A DNA stretch of 5,972 bases, from the NCBI GenBank assembly GCA_005893185.1, contig VBOS01000056.1:1-5972 (forward strand), written 5' to 3'. A program made the position numbers and the translations under genes. Under the pieces are notes generated by a model. It did not search any database, was not told the origin of the DNA, and saw only the letters and a list, made by a program, of their open reading frames with translations. The first letter of the stretch is position 1. Every line of letters begins with the position of its first letter. Shown here in pieces: positions 1 through 5,710 of this stretch. The DNA comes from Candidatus Eiseniibacteriota bacterium. GTDB lineage: Bacteria; Eisenbacteria; RBG-16-71-46.

Positions 1-1361
1 ACCGCCCGGTAGAAGTGGCGGCGCGCCTCCCGCGGATCATCGGCCGCTCGACCGAGAAGCATGTGGGTGCGGCCGAGCTCCAGCCGCTCCCGGCAATCGG
101 TGAGGAGCGTGACCGCGACCTTCCAGCTCTGCACGGCGTCGTTCCTGCGGCCCGCCGCCTGGGCGATCTCGCCGCCCACGCGGTGGGTGATCGCGTGCTC
201 GAGGCGATCCTCGATCCGCCGCGCCAAGCGACGTGCGCGCTCGCAGGCCTGCTCGGCCTCGTCGAAACGCTGGAGGGCGCACAGCGCCTCCGCGCGCCGA
301 CGCTCGATCTCGACCACCGCGTCGCCTTCGGGCGCCATGCGCTCGCAGCGTGCGAGCGCGCCCTGGTAGCGGGCGAGCGCGCTGTCCGGGCGTCCGCGGT
401 CCATGTCCAGCTCGCCGAGGAACTCGAGTGCCAACACCTCCTCGCGCCGGGCATCGAGCGAGCGAGCCCGCTCGAGCGCGCGGAGCAGAGCGCCCTCGGC
501 GTCCACGAACCTGCGCTGCAGGCGCGCGACGTTTCCTCGCCCGATCGTCACCTTGGTGAGCCCGAGATCGTCGGCGATCTGGAGTGAAACCTCCTCCGCG
601 CCGCGATAGCACTCGTCCGCGCGCGTCCAGTCCCCGCTCTTCTGGTGAACGATGCCGAGGTTCAGCAGGACCGGACCCGTGTCGGCGTATCTTCCGAGAC
701 GGCGAAAGCTTTCGAGCGCGGCGGTGAGGTGCGCGACAGCGGCCTCCCACTCGCACAGGTTCTTGTGGATGAGACCGAGATTGTTGCGCACGCGGGCGGC
801 CGCCGGCTCGTCCCCGAGCCGCCGGTAGAGGACCAGGGCCTGCTCGTAGAGGTCGCGCGCCCGCTGCAGCTCGCCCTCGCGGTAGGCCGCCTTCCCGAGC
901 CGGTTGAGCGCGGCAGCTGAGAGCGAGTGGTCTCCGCACTGGTCGGCCACGGAAAGGACCCGCTCGGCGTGGTCGCGGCACTCGGGGATGCGCGCCAGAC
1001 CGAAGAGAGCATCGGAGCACAGCAGATGGAGCCGCGCCTGGGTCGAGACCGACTCGATCTGCGCCTCGTCTCGAAGCAGGTCGCGGCAATGAGCGAGCGC
1101 CGCCTGGCAATCGCCCTGGCCCAGCCGGCACTCGACGGCCTTGATCTCGAGCGCCGCGCGACGCGTGGGAGACAACACGCGCGCCTCGGGCAAGGACAGC
1201 AGGCGGTCGATGGTCTCCAGGGCCGGCATATAGCTGTCGGCCTGGAGATAGAGGTCAGCCAGCGCCTCCAGATCGGAGAGCGTCGCGGAAACCTCTCGCT
1301 CCACCCCTACCGCGAGTCGGTCCTCAAGATGCGCAATACGTCCCGGATCGTAGCTCGGCAC
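1..1361 (-). CDS. TPR-array protein, probable signalling or regulatory scaffold (3' end missing)
   Basis: The reading frame is open from an in-frame TGA at 1428-1430 to the window edge and gives 453 residues without a stop. The chosen start is GTG at 1359-1361, because GGAG at 1369-1372 lies 7 nt upstream; no ATG occurs earlier in frame. From about residue 70 on the protein is a chain of helical pairs with a roughly 40-residue period, typical of TPR_12/MalT-like repeats. Clear units begin near residues 148 (ALNRLGKAAYREGELQRARD), 190 (NNLGLIHKNLCEWEAAV), 230 (LLNLGIVHQKSGDWTRAD), 270, 308, 352 and 392. TPR arrays bind peptides or proteins; long 40-residue-period arrays often belong to transcription regulators, cyclases or kinases. 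No membrane segment, signal peptide or catalytic domain is visible, so the protein looks cytosolic and any effector domain (HTH, sigma-54/AAA, cyclase) must lie beyond position 1. It follows the small secreted gene by 40 nt and is probably co-transcribed with it. TPR identity is confident; the role is not known. Confidence 0.88.
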   Translation of the reverse strand, partial: MPSYDPGRIAHLEDRLAVGVEREVSATLSDLEALADLYLQADSYMPALETIDRLLSLPEARVLSPTRRAALEIKAVECRLGQGDCQAALAHCRDLLRDEAQIESVSTQARLHLLCSDALFGLARIPECRDHAERVLSVADQCGDHSLSAAALNRLGKAAYREGELQRARDLYEQALVLYRRLGDEPAAARVRNNLGLIHKNLCEWEAAVAHLTAALESFRRLGRYADTGPVLLNLGIVHQKSGDWTRADECYRGAEEVSLQIADDLGLTKVTIGRGNVARLQRRFVDAEGALLRALERARSLDARREEVLALEFLGELDMDRGRPDSALARYQGALARCERMAPEGDAVVEIERRRAEALCALQRFDEAEQACERARRLARRIEDRLEHAITHRVGGEIAQAAGRRNDAVQSWKVAVTLLTDCRERLELGRTHMLLGRAADDPREARRHFYRA

Positions 1362-1368
1362 GCCGAAA

Positions 1369-1372
1369 CTCC
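1369..1372 (-). promoter_or_regulatory. Ribosome binding site deciding the GTG start of the TPR gene
   Basis: On the minus strand GGAG stands 7 nt before GTG at 1359-1361. This is what makes GTG preferable to an internal GTG at 1302-1304. A purine run (GGAAGG) further upstream is about 20 nt away, too far to serve this start. Confidence 0.5.
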
Positions 1373-1401
1373 GGTCACGAACCTTCCGCCGTACGACAGG
1401 G

Positions 1402-1740
1402 CTAGAAGCTTCCGAGCGTCCAGAGCCTCAAGCTCTGCATTACGACATGGAACTCCCACATCATGACGCCGTCCACCGACATGCCGTCACCCGCGGCACG
1501 CCTCGTGGAGATACCCGCTGCCGGCCCACCCACTGCAATCGGCCGCTCCCGCCTGAGCGACGACATCGGGGTGTCCGGGTCGCCATCCCCTGGAGGAGGC
1601 GCGCCTCCGACTTGCGGTCCCCGCTCGTCGACCATGCGGTTGCCGGCCGTCGCGTGCGTCGATGTCAACGCAACCAGCGCGAAGGCAAGGCTCAGCGTCA
1701 GGATGAGGATCCACCGGCGATTCACCTTGAATCGAGGCAT
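1402..1740 (-). CDS. Small secreted protein of unknown function
   Basis: This encodes 112 residues. The start is ATG at 1738-1740, because AGGAAGGA lies 4 nt upstream; an in-frame ATG at 1792-1794 lacks such a site and would put 18 polar residues before the signal. Residues 1-32 form a textbook signal peptide: basic start (MPRFKVNRR), hydrophobic core about 10-27, and an A-T-A motif at 30-32, predicting cleavage before G33. The mature 80 residues begin with a Gly/Pro/Asp-rich low-complexity part (around residues 45-58, GAPPPGDGDPDTP), then an Arg-containing linker, and end with a hydrophobic, aromatic tail (MMWEFHVVMQSLRLWTLGSF). There is no cysteine, so it is neither a lipoprotein nor disulphide-stabilised. 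I do not recognise a family. It has its own leader region and sits 40 nt ahead of the TPR gene. It could be an exported signal or precursor, an envelope micro-protein or an orphan. The gene is supported by the signal peptide and RBS together rather than by homology. Confidence 0.72.
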   Translation of the reverse strand: MPRFKVNRRWILILTLSLAFALVALTSTHATAGNRMVDERGPQVGGAPPPGDGDPDTPMSSLRRERPIAVGGPAAGISTRRAAGDGMSVDGVMMWEFHVVMQSLRLWTLGSF

Positions 1741-1744
1741 AACG

Positions 1745-1752
1745 TCCTTCCT
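1745..1752 (-). promoter_or_regulatory. Ribosome binding site of the small secreted protein gene
   Basis: AGGAAGGA on the minus strand, ending 4 nt before ATG at 1738-1740. It is the strongest purine run near either candidate start and fixes the signal peptide as the true N-terminus. Confidence 0.65.
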
Positions 1753-1766
1753 GTTCCGGTTGACCC

Positions 1767-1784
1767 GGGGCAAAGAAAAGCCCC
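1767..1784 (-). promoter_or_regulatory. Short stem-loop just upstream of the RBS in the leader
   Basis: On the minus strand GGGGC and GCCCC form a perfect 5-bp stem around the 8-nt pyrimidine loop TTTTCTTT, preceded by TTTTT. It ends 14 nt before the RBS. The T tract is on the 5' side, so it is not an intrinsic terminator in this direction. On the other strand the stem is followed by A residues, so it is not one there either. It may affect ribosome access or RNA stability; this is an inference from position. Confidence 0.35.
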
Positions 1785-1814
1785 AAAAACGCACGAAGGC
1801 ACCAGACCTGCAAC

Positions 1815-1860
1815 GCCTGGGGGAGCGAACCTGGATACGGGGTGAAGCTCCCCCTAAGGC
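1815..1860 (-). promoter_or_regulatory. Long stem-loop in the leader of the small secreted protein gene
   Basis: On the minus strand the arms GGGGGAGC (1847-1854) and GCTCCCCC (1819-1826) are perfectly complementary over 8 bp. The stem extends by GCCT (1857-1860) pairing with AGGC (1815-1818), with a 2-nt bulge (1855-1856) on one side. The 20-nt loop (1827-1846) allows ACC/GGT pairing inside it. A downstream segment at 1801-1808 (AGGTCTGG on the minus strand) could instead pair, with one G-U, to CCAGGCCT at the base (1857-1864), so two structures compete. No T tract follows directly. It does not match any riboswitch consensus I know. It may be a cis-regulatory RNA element, or an attenuator-like structure between the promoter region and the gene. 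Confidence 0.45.
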
Positions 1861-1891
1861 CTGGCAAGCCGACGCCCGATCGCAAGGAGCA

Positions 1892-1921
1892 ATTACACCC
1901 GAACAGAGCTGAAGTTCGGAA
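1892..1921 (-). promoter_or_regulatory. Possible sigma-70-like promoter for the small protein and TPR genes
   Basis: On the minus strand TGTAAT (1892-1897) matches the -10 consensus at five of six positions, which stands out in this GC-rich sequence. A weak -35 candidate, TTCCGA (1916-1921), lies 18 nt upstream. Transcription would begin around 1880-1886 and leave a leader of roughly 140 nt. The weak -35 suggests dependence on an activator, consistent with the overlapping inverted repeat. No sigma-54 -24/-12 pair with correct spacing was found. Confidence 0.3.
1899..1919. promoter_or_regulatory. 21-bp inverted repeat overlapping the putative promoter (operator-like)
   Basis: CCGAAC (1899-1904) and GTTCGG (1914-1919) are perfect inverted arms separated by 9 nt. 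Their centres are about one helical turn or slightly more apart (15 nt), and the element fills the spacer and -35 area of the candidate promoter. This is where a dimeric regulator would act. As RNA the arms would form a 6-bp hairpin, but the position is upstream of the predicted transcription start. Confidence 0.35.
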
Positions 1922-1966
1922 GCACGTCGGGATGCGGCTCCGGATGCAAAGAGCGGAAGTGTAGGC

Positions 1967-2008
1967 GGTCCCCGCCGGCCATCGTCACCGGCGCCGGCGC
2001 CGGCCCGG
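1967..2008 (-). terminator. GC-rich inverted repeats downstream of cysS, possible non-canonical terminator
   Basis: Within about 55 nt after the cysS stop there is a perfect 16-nt palindrome (CCGGCGCCGGCGCCGG, 1988-2003). On the minus strand CGCCGG at its end can also pair with CCGGCG just beyond it, across a 9-nt loop. There is no T tract, so this is not a classical intrinsic terminator. Strong GC hairpins at gene ends in high-GC bacteria may stabilise 3' ends or work with Rho. The structure is seen directly; the role is inferred from its location. Confidence 0.3.
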
Positions 2009-2021
2009 CATCGCCGAACGA

Positions 2022-3413
2022 TCAGCCCCGCTTGAGCTTGGGTCCCTCAGGGCTGTCCTCGACCAAGACGCCGCGGCCGCCCAAGTCGGCCCGGATGGCG
2101 TCCGCCAGCTTCCAGTCGCGCGCCCGGCGGGCCGCCTCGCGCTGCTCCACCAGCGTCAGGATCTCGGCGCCCCATGATTCACCGGCCGGGGCCCGCCAGA
2201 ACAGGCCGAGCACCTGTCCCAGCCCGAGGAGGGAGCGCGCGGCAGCTCGGGCCTCCTCGCCCAGCCCGTCGTCCAGCCCGCGGTTCACATCACGCGCCAG
2301 ATCGAAAAGATGGCCGAGCGCCTTGGCTGTGTTGAAGTCGTCGTCCATCGCATCTTGGAACAGGCGCCCGGCCTCGGAAGCCGCCTGGCCCAGCTCCCCG
2401 CCGGGCGGCGGGCCGTCGGGCCGCGACCACGCTCCGGCGCGCTCGAGCGGCGTGCGCAGACGCTGGTACGCCACGCCCGCTTCCGCGAGGCGCTCGTGGC
2501 TGAAGTCGATCGGGCTCCGGTAGTGGGTCGAGAGCAGGTAGAAGCGCACCACTTCCGGGTCCGCAGCCGCAGCGATGTCCTCGATGAAGAACAGGCGCCC
2601 GGTGCTCTTCGACATCTTCTCCCCCGAGAGGTTGACCATCCCGTTCTCGGTCCAGAAGTTCGCGAAGGGCTTGCCGGTCGCGGCCTCGGATTGCGCGATC
2701 TCGTTCTCGTGGTGGGGGAAGATCAGGTCCTGCCCGCCGCCGTGGATGTCGAAGTGCTCGCCCAGGTACTTCATGCTCATCGCCGAGCACTCGATGTGCC
2801 AGCCCGGGCGCCCCGGTCCCCACGGGCTCTCCCACGCGGGCTCGCCGGGCTTGGCGCCCTTCCACAGCGTGAAGTCGAGCGGATCGCGCTTGTGCTCGCC
2901 AATCTCGACGCGCGCCCCCGAACGCATCTCGTCCACGTCGCGGCCCGAGAGCTTCCCGTAGTCCGACTTCTTTCGCACCTCGTAGTAAACGTCGCCGCCG
3001 GCCGCGTAGGCGTAGCCCTTCTCGATCAAGCGGCCAATGAGGGCGAGGATCTCGCCGATATGCCGCGTGGCGCGCGGATAGTGGGTGGCGGGCTTGATGT
3101 TGTGGAGGGCCGCGAAGCGCAGGTAGGCCTCGATGTTGCGCTCGCTCACAGCCCCGTATTCCACGCCCTCGGTGTTCGCGCGCTCGATGATCTTGTCGTC
3201 CACGTCCGTGAAGTTGTAGACGTAGGACACTTCGTAGCCGATGTGCTCGAGGTAGCGCCGCATCACCTCGCCCGAGAGCGACGCGCGGATGTGGCCGACG
3301 TGCGGCTTGTCCTGCACGGTCATGCCGCAGACGTACATCCCGACGCGACCCGGCGTCACCGGGACGAACTCGCGCTTCTCCCGCGCGAGCGTGTCGTAGA
3401 TGCGAAGCGGCAT
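2022..3413 (-). CDS. cysS: Cysteine--tRNA ligase (CysRS)
   Basis: This class I aminoacyl-tRNA synthetase activates cysteine with ATP and charges tRNA-Cys in the cytosol. At 463 residues it has the usual length and appears complete. The Rossmann catalytic domain carries the HIGH-type signature as HVGH (38-41) and KMSKS at 266-270 (GEKMSKSTG). The zinc site that selects cysteine is intact: C29 (YVCGMTV), C209 (WHIECSAM), H234 and E238 (FPHHENE), with W205 also present. The C-terminal part (about 305-463) is the DALR helical bundle and a short anticodon-binding tail. The sequences TVQDKPHVGH and GPGRPGWHIECSAM resemble the short CysRS group seen in actinobacteria and some deltaproteobacteria more than the E. 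coli form. The ATG at 3411-3413 lies only 3 nt after the mscS stop and has no clear Shine-Dalgarno site, so translation is probably coupled to mscS. Confidence 0.97.
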   Translation of the reverse strand: MPLRIYDTLAREKREFVPVTPGRVGMYVCGMTVQDKPHVGHIRASLSGEVMRRYLEHIGYEVSYVYNFTDVDDKIIERANTEGVEYGAVSERNIEAYLRFAALHNIKPATHYPRATRHIGEILALIGRLIEKGYAYAAGGDVYYEVRKKSDYGKLSGRDVDEMRSGARVEIGEHKRDPLDFTLWKGAKPGEPAWESPWGPGRPGWHIECSAMSMKYLGEHFDIHGGGQDLIFPHHENEIAQSEAATGKPFANFWTENGMVNLSGEKMSKSTGRLFFIEDIAAAADPEVVRFYLLSTHYRSPIDFSHERLAEAGVAYQRLRTPLERAGAWSRPDGPPPGGELGQAASEAGRLFQDAMDDDFNTAKALGHLFDLARDVNRGLDDGLGEEARAAARSLLGLGQVLGLFWRAPAGESWGAEILTLVEQREAARRARDWKLADAIRADLGGRGVLVEDSPEGPKLKRG

Positions 3414-3416
3414 CGC

Positions 3417-4295
3417 TCAGGCCGCCACGCCCGCGGCCAGCGGCGTGATCGCGATCTCGCGGCTCAGGGCCGTGCGAGTCCCCGACTCGACCAGCGCGCG
3501 ATGCGCCCGAAGCCGCAGCTCGCGGGCCGCGTCCGGGGCGTCGGCGCCGGGCCGCGCGCGCACCACGATGCGGATCTGTGCCTCGGGGCCGGTCAGCGAC
3601 TCGACCCCCCAAAGCTCGATCGGATCGAGCAGCCGCGGCCTCCACTCCGGATCCGCGTTCATGGCGTCCACCACCCGGCGGCACGCTTCGAGCGCCCGCT
3701 CGAGGTTCTGGTCGCTTCCCACGGGAACATCCACCGCGAGCCGGGTCCACCCGCGGCTGCGGTTGGTCACGGTCTTGAGCTCGCCGTTCGGGACGAAGTG
3801 CACGTAGCCGTTGAAGTCCCGCAGCGTCGTGCAGCGCAGGGAGAGCGCTTCGACCGCGGCCGGCTTGCCGTCGATCTCGATCACGTCCCCGACCGAGAAC
3901 TGGTTCTCGCTGAGGATGAAGAGTCCGGCGATCAGGTCGCGCACCATGGTTTGCGCGCCGAAGCCGAGCGCCACGCCCGCGATTCCCGCGCCCGCGAGCA
4001 GCGGCCCCACGTTCCAGCCCAGCACCGCCAGCGACTGGACGACCGCGACGGCGAGGACGGCGCTGGTGGTGAACCGACGCAGGATCTGCCCCAGCGTGCG
4101 CGCCCGCGCCTCGGCGGCGGCGGCGCCGTGACCAGCCCGGATCATGATCTTCTCCGTGCGCGAGACGGCCAGGAAAACCAGAATCCGAAGGAGGAACGCG
4201 ACCGCGACGATGATCGCGATGCGGATCCCCATGTCCGCGAGCTTCTCGGTCTCGGGGAGCAAGCGCGTGATCAGGAGGACGGCGGGGCGGAGCAT
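3417..4295 (-). CDS. MscS-family small-conductance mechanosensitive ion channel
   Basis: This is an inner-membrane channel of 292 residues that opens under membrane tension to release solutes during hypo-osmotic shock. Residues about 23-44 and 75-93 are membrane helices. The pore helix TM3 (about 97-130) shows the Gly/Ala-rich face and signature AGIAGVALGFGAQTMVRD, followed by the L-I-A-G-L-F-I-L segment. The beta domain follows, with SVGDVIEIDG (134-143) and the conserved VPNGEL (168-173). A C-terminal alpha/beta domain (about 180-285) completes the MscS core. The length is near the E. coli MscS core, with no extra N-terminal helices. The start is uncertain. ATG at 4293-4295 is preferred because sequence upstream looks non-coding, but only C residues precede it. 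ATG at 4230-4232 would just precede TM1 and is an alternative. It shares an apparent operon with cysS. Confidence 0.93.
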   Translation of the reverse strand: MLRPAVLLITRLLPETEKLADMGIRIAIIVAVAFLLRILVFLAVSRTEKIMIRAGHGAAAAEARARTLGQILRRFTTSAVLAVAVVQSLAVLGWNVGPLLAGAGIAGVALGFGAQTMVRDLIAGLFILSENQFSVGDVIEIDGKPAAVEALSLRCTTLRDFNGYVHFVPNGELKTVTNRSRGWTRLAVDVPVGSDQNLERALEACRRVVDAMNADPEWRPRLLDPIELWGVESLTGPEAQIRIVVRARPGADAPDAARELRLRAHRALVESGTRTALSREIAITPLAAGVAA

Positions 4296-4629
4296 GGGGG
4301 GATGAAAGAGGATTTCGGCGCATTTGCCAAGGGGGCGATGAGGAAAGAGGGACCGAGTTCCCGCGGCTGCGGTACGGCGGCCATCGGACAGGGCGACCCG
4401 CCAACGATCCCCTTGACGACCTCGCGAGCCCATCTCGCGCGCGAACCGATGCTCTTCCTACGATTGCGCGTGAACGCACTCGGCTCGCCTGCTGGCGCAC
4501 TCCCGCAGTGTGGGGCGGGGGGCGCCCTCAAGCATGCGGTGCGGGCGGGGGCGCCAGCGGGGAGGTCATGAGCCGGCGCCGAGCGCGCCGGGCTGCGCGA
4601 CGAACCCTGCGTCTCGCCGCGCTCCTTGC
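4296..4629. other. Non-coding stretch between mscS and the M42 peptidase gene
   Basis: None of the six frames gives a protein-like sequence here; the open frames are rich in Arg, Pro, Ala and Gly and are explained by base composition. It contains one 7-bp stem, GGCGCCC (4521-4527) with GGGCGCC (4549-4555), around a 21-nt loop, about 75-110 nt after the peptidase stop and without a T tract. A promoter for mscS-cysS would be expected here, but I found no convincing -35/-10 pair. No RNA gene was recognised. Confidence 0.5.
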
Positions 4630-5688
4630 CTACACCAGTTCCTCCACCGTCTTCTGGTCGAGGCGCTTCACCAGCGCCACCAGCAGCTCCACCGTGCTCT
4701 CGAAGTCGCGGCGGTCGATGATGCTCACGTGGCTGTGGATGTAGCGCGCCGGCACCCCGATCGAGATGCAGGGCACGCCCTGCCCGGTGAGGTGGATGCG
4801 GCCGGCGTCGGTGCCGCCGCGCTCCACCGACTCGAACTGGAGCGCGATCTTCGTCTTGGCCGCGGTCTCGATCACCAGGTCGAGCAGGCGCCGGTTCGGG
4901 ATCGAGGAGGCGTCGTAGATGACGATGAGCGGGCCGCCGCCCAGCTTCTCGTCGCCCTCGGTGCCGGGCGTGTCGTGCGCGATGCCGACGTCGAGCGCGA
5001 AGCCGACATCCGGCTGCACCTTGAACGCCGAGGTCTGGGCGCCGCGCAGCCCGACCTCCTCCTGCACGGTTGCGACCGCGTAGACGGTGTTCGGGTGCTT
5101 CACCTCCTTGAGGCTCGCGGCGGTGACGGCGGCGAGCGCGCATCCGATGCGGTTGTCCCACGCCTTGGCGAGCATGAGATTGGGATTCGCCATCTGCGTG
5201 AACTTGGAATCGGGGATGATGGGATCGCCGGGGCGGATGTCGAGCTTCTTCTTGACGTCCCAGTCCGATGTGGCGCCGACGTCGATGTACATCTCGCGGA
5301 TCTCGAGCACCTTCTTCCTGTCCTCGTCGCGCAGCTCGTGCGGGGGCTTGGAGCCCACCACGCCGACCACGTCGCCCTTGCGGGTCTTGATGATCAGGCG
5401 CTGGCCCAGCACCACGTGGCCCCACCATCCGCCGAGCGGCAGGAACTTGACGAAGCCCTCCTTGGTCACGCTCTTCACCATGAAGCCGACCTCGTCGAGA
5501 TGGCCGGCGAGCATGACCTTCGGGCCCGGGCCGCCCTTCTTCTCGCACACGAAGCTGCCGAGCCGGTCGCGCGAGATCTCGCCCACGCCCTTCAGGTAAC
5601 GCGCCATGATCTCCGAGACCTCGCCCTCGTGTCCGGGCGCGCCGTGGGCCTCGACCAGCTCCTTCAGAAACGTGTCCATCGCGTCCAT
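4630..5688 (-). CDS. M42 family metallo-aminopeptidase (TET/glutamyl aminopeptidase type)
   Basis: This 352-residue cytosolic peptidase of clan MH would remove N-terminal amino acids from short peptides using two metal ions, usually as a dodecameric tetrahedral particle. The family residues are all visible: H63 and catalytic D65 in AGHLDEVGF, bridging D178 in KAWDNRIGC, catalytic E210 and metal ligand E211 in VQEEVGLRGA, D233 in ALDVG, and H318 in RYIHSHVS. The PDZ-like insert domain of the family spans about 75-165. The sequence has no signal peptide. The start at 5686-5688 is well supported by AAGGAG 5 nt upstream; an ATG three codons later is too far from it. It lies 22 nt behind the D-Ala-D-Ala ligase gene and is likely in the same transcript. 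Older annotations often call such proteins endoglucanase M (CelM/FrvX); aminopeptidase is better supported. The exact substrate preference cannot be read. Confidence 0.95.
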   Translation of the reverse strand: MDAMDTFLKELVEAHGAPGHEGEVSEIMARYLKGVGEISRDRLGSFVCEKKGGPGPKVMLAGHLDEVGFMVKSVTKEGFVKFLPLGGWWGHVVLGQRLIIKTRKGDVVGVVGSKPPHELRDEDRKKVLEIREMYIDVGATSDWDVKKKLDIRPGDPIIPDSKFTQMANPNLMLAKAWDNRIGCALAAVTAASLKEVKHPNTVYAVATVQEEVGLRGAQTSAFKVQPDVGFALDVGIAHDTPGTEGDEKLGGGPLIVIYDASSIPNRRLLDLVIETAAKTKIALQFESVERGGTDAGRIHLTGQGVPCISIGVPARYIHSHVSIIDRRDFESTVELLVALVKRLDQKTVEELV

Positions 5689-5693
5689 GGGCT

Positions 5694-5699
5694 CTCCTT
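5694..5699 (-). promoter_or_regulatory. Ribosome binding site of the M42 peptidase gene
   Basis: AAGGAG on the minus strand, 5 nt before ATG at 5686-5688. It is a near-perfect Shine-Dalgarno site and decides between two nearby ATG codons in favour of the first. Confidence 0.75.
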
Positions 5700-5710
5700 G
5701 AAGTGCGGTT

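Noticed and set aside
15..587. A 190-codon plus-strand frame opposite the TPR gene.
   Set aside because: It lies antisense to the TPR repeats and shows an Ala/Glu/Arg/Leu composition expected from their complement; no RBS or motif supports it.
37..1131. A 364-codon minus-strand frame with ATG in the TPR region.
   Set aside because: The translation is low-complexity Arg/Gly/Pro/Ala. The third minus frame gives continuous TPR sequence through the same bases.
1767..1784. The GGGGC/GCCCC stem as an intrinsic terminator.
   Set aside because: On the minus strand the T tract precedes the stem; on the plus strand the stem is followed by A residues. Neither direction fits.
1880..1925. A sigma-54 promoter upstream of the secreted protein gene.
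   Set aside because: TTGC-like elements occur but no GG dinucleotide stands at the required 10-nt distance upstream of GC.
2290..4500. A 736-codon open frame on the minus strand spanning mscS and cysS.
   Set aside because: It is a different frame from both genes, very rich in Arg, Gly and Pro, and crosses the gene boundary. The true frames carry the CysRS and MscS motifs.
2310..4571. A 753-codon open frame on the plus strand opposite cysS and mscS.
   Set aside because: It is antisense to two well-identified genes. Its translation is an Arg/Ala/Val/His-rich mirror with no family motifs; long antisense frames are usual in GC-rich coding DNA.
4271..5548. A 425-codon minus-strand frame overlapping the M42 peptidase gene.
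   Set aside because: It is a shifted frame of the peptidase with no motifs; the peptidase frame holds all catalytic residues.
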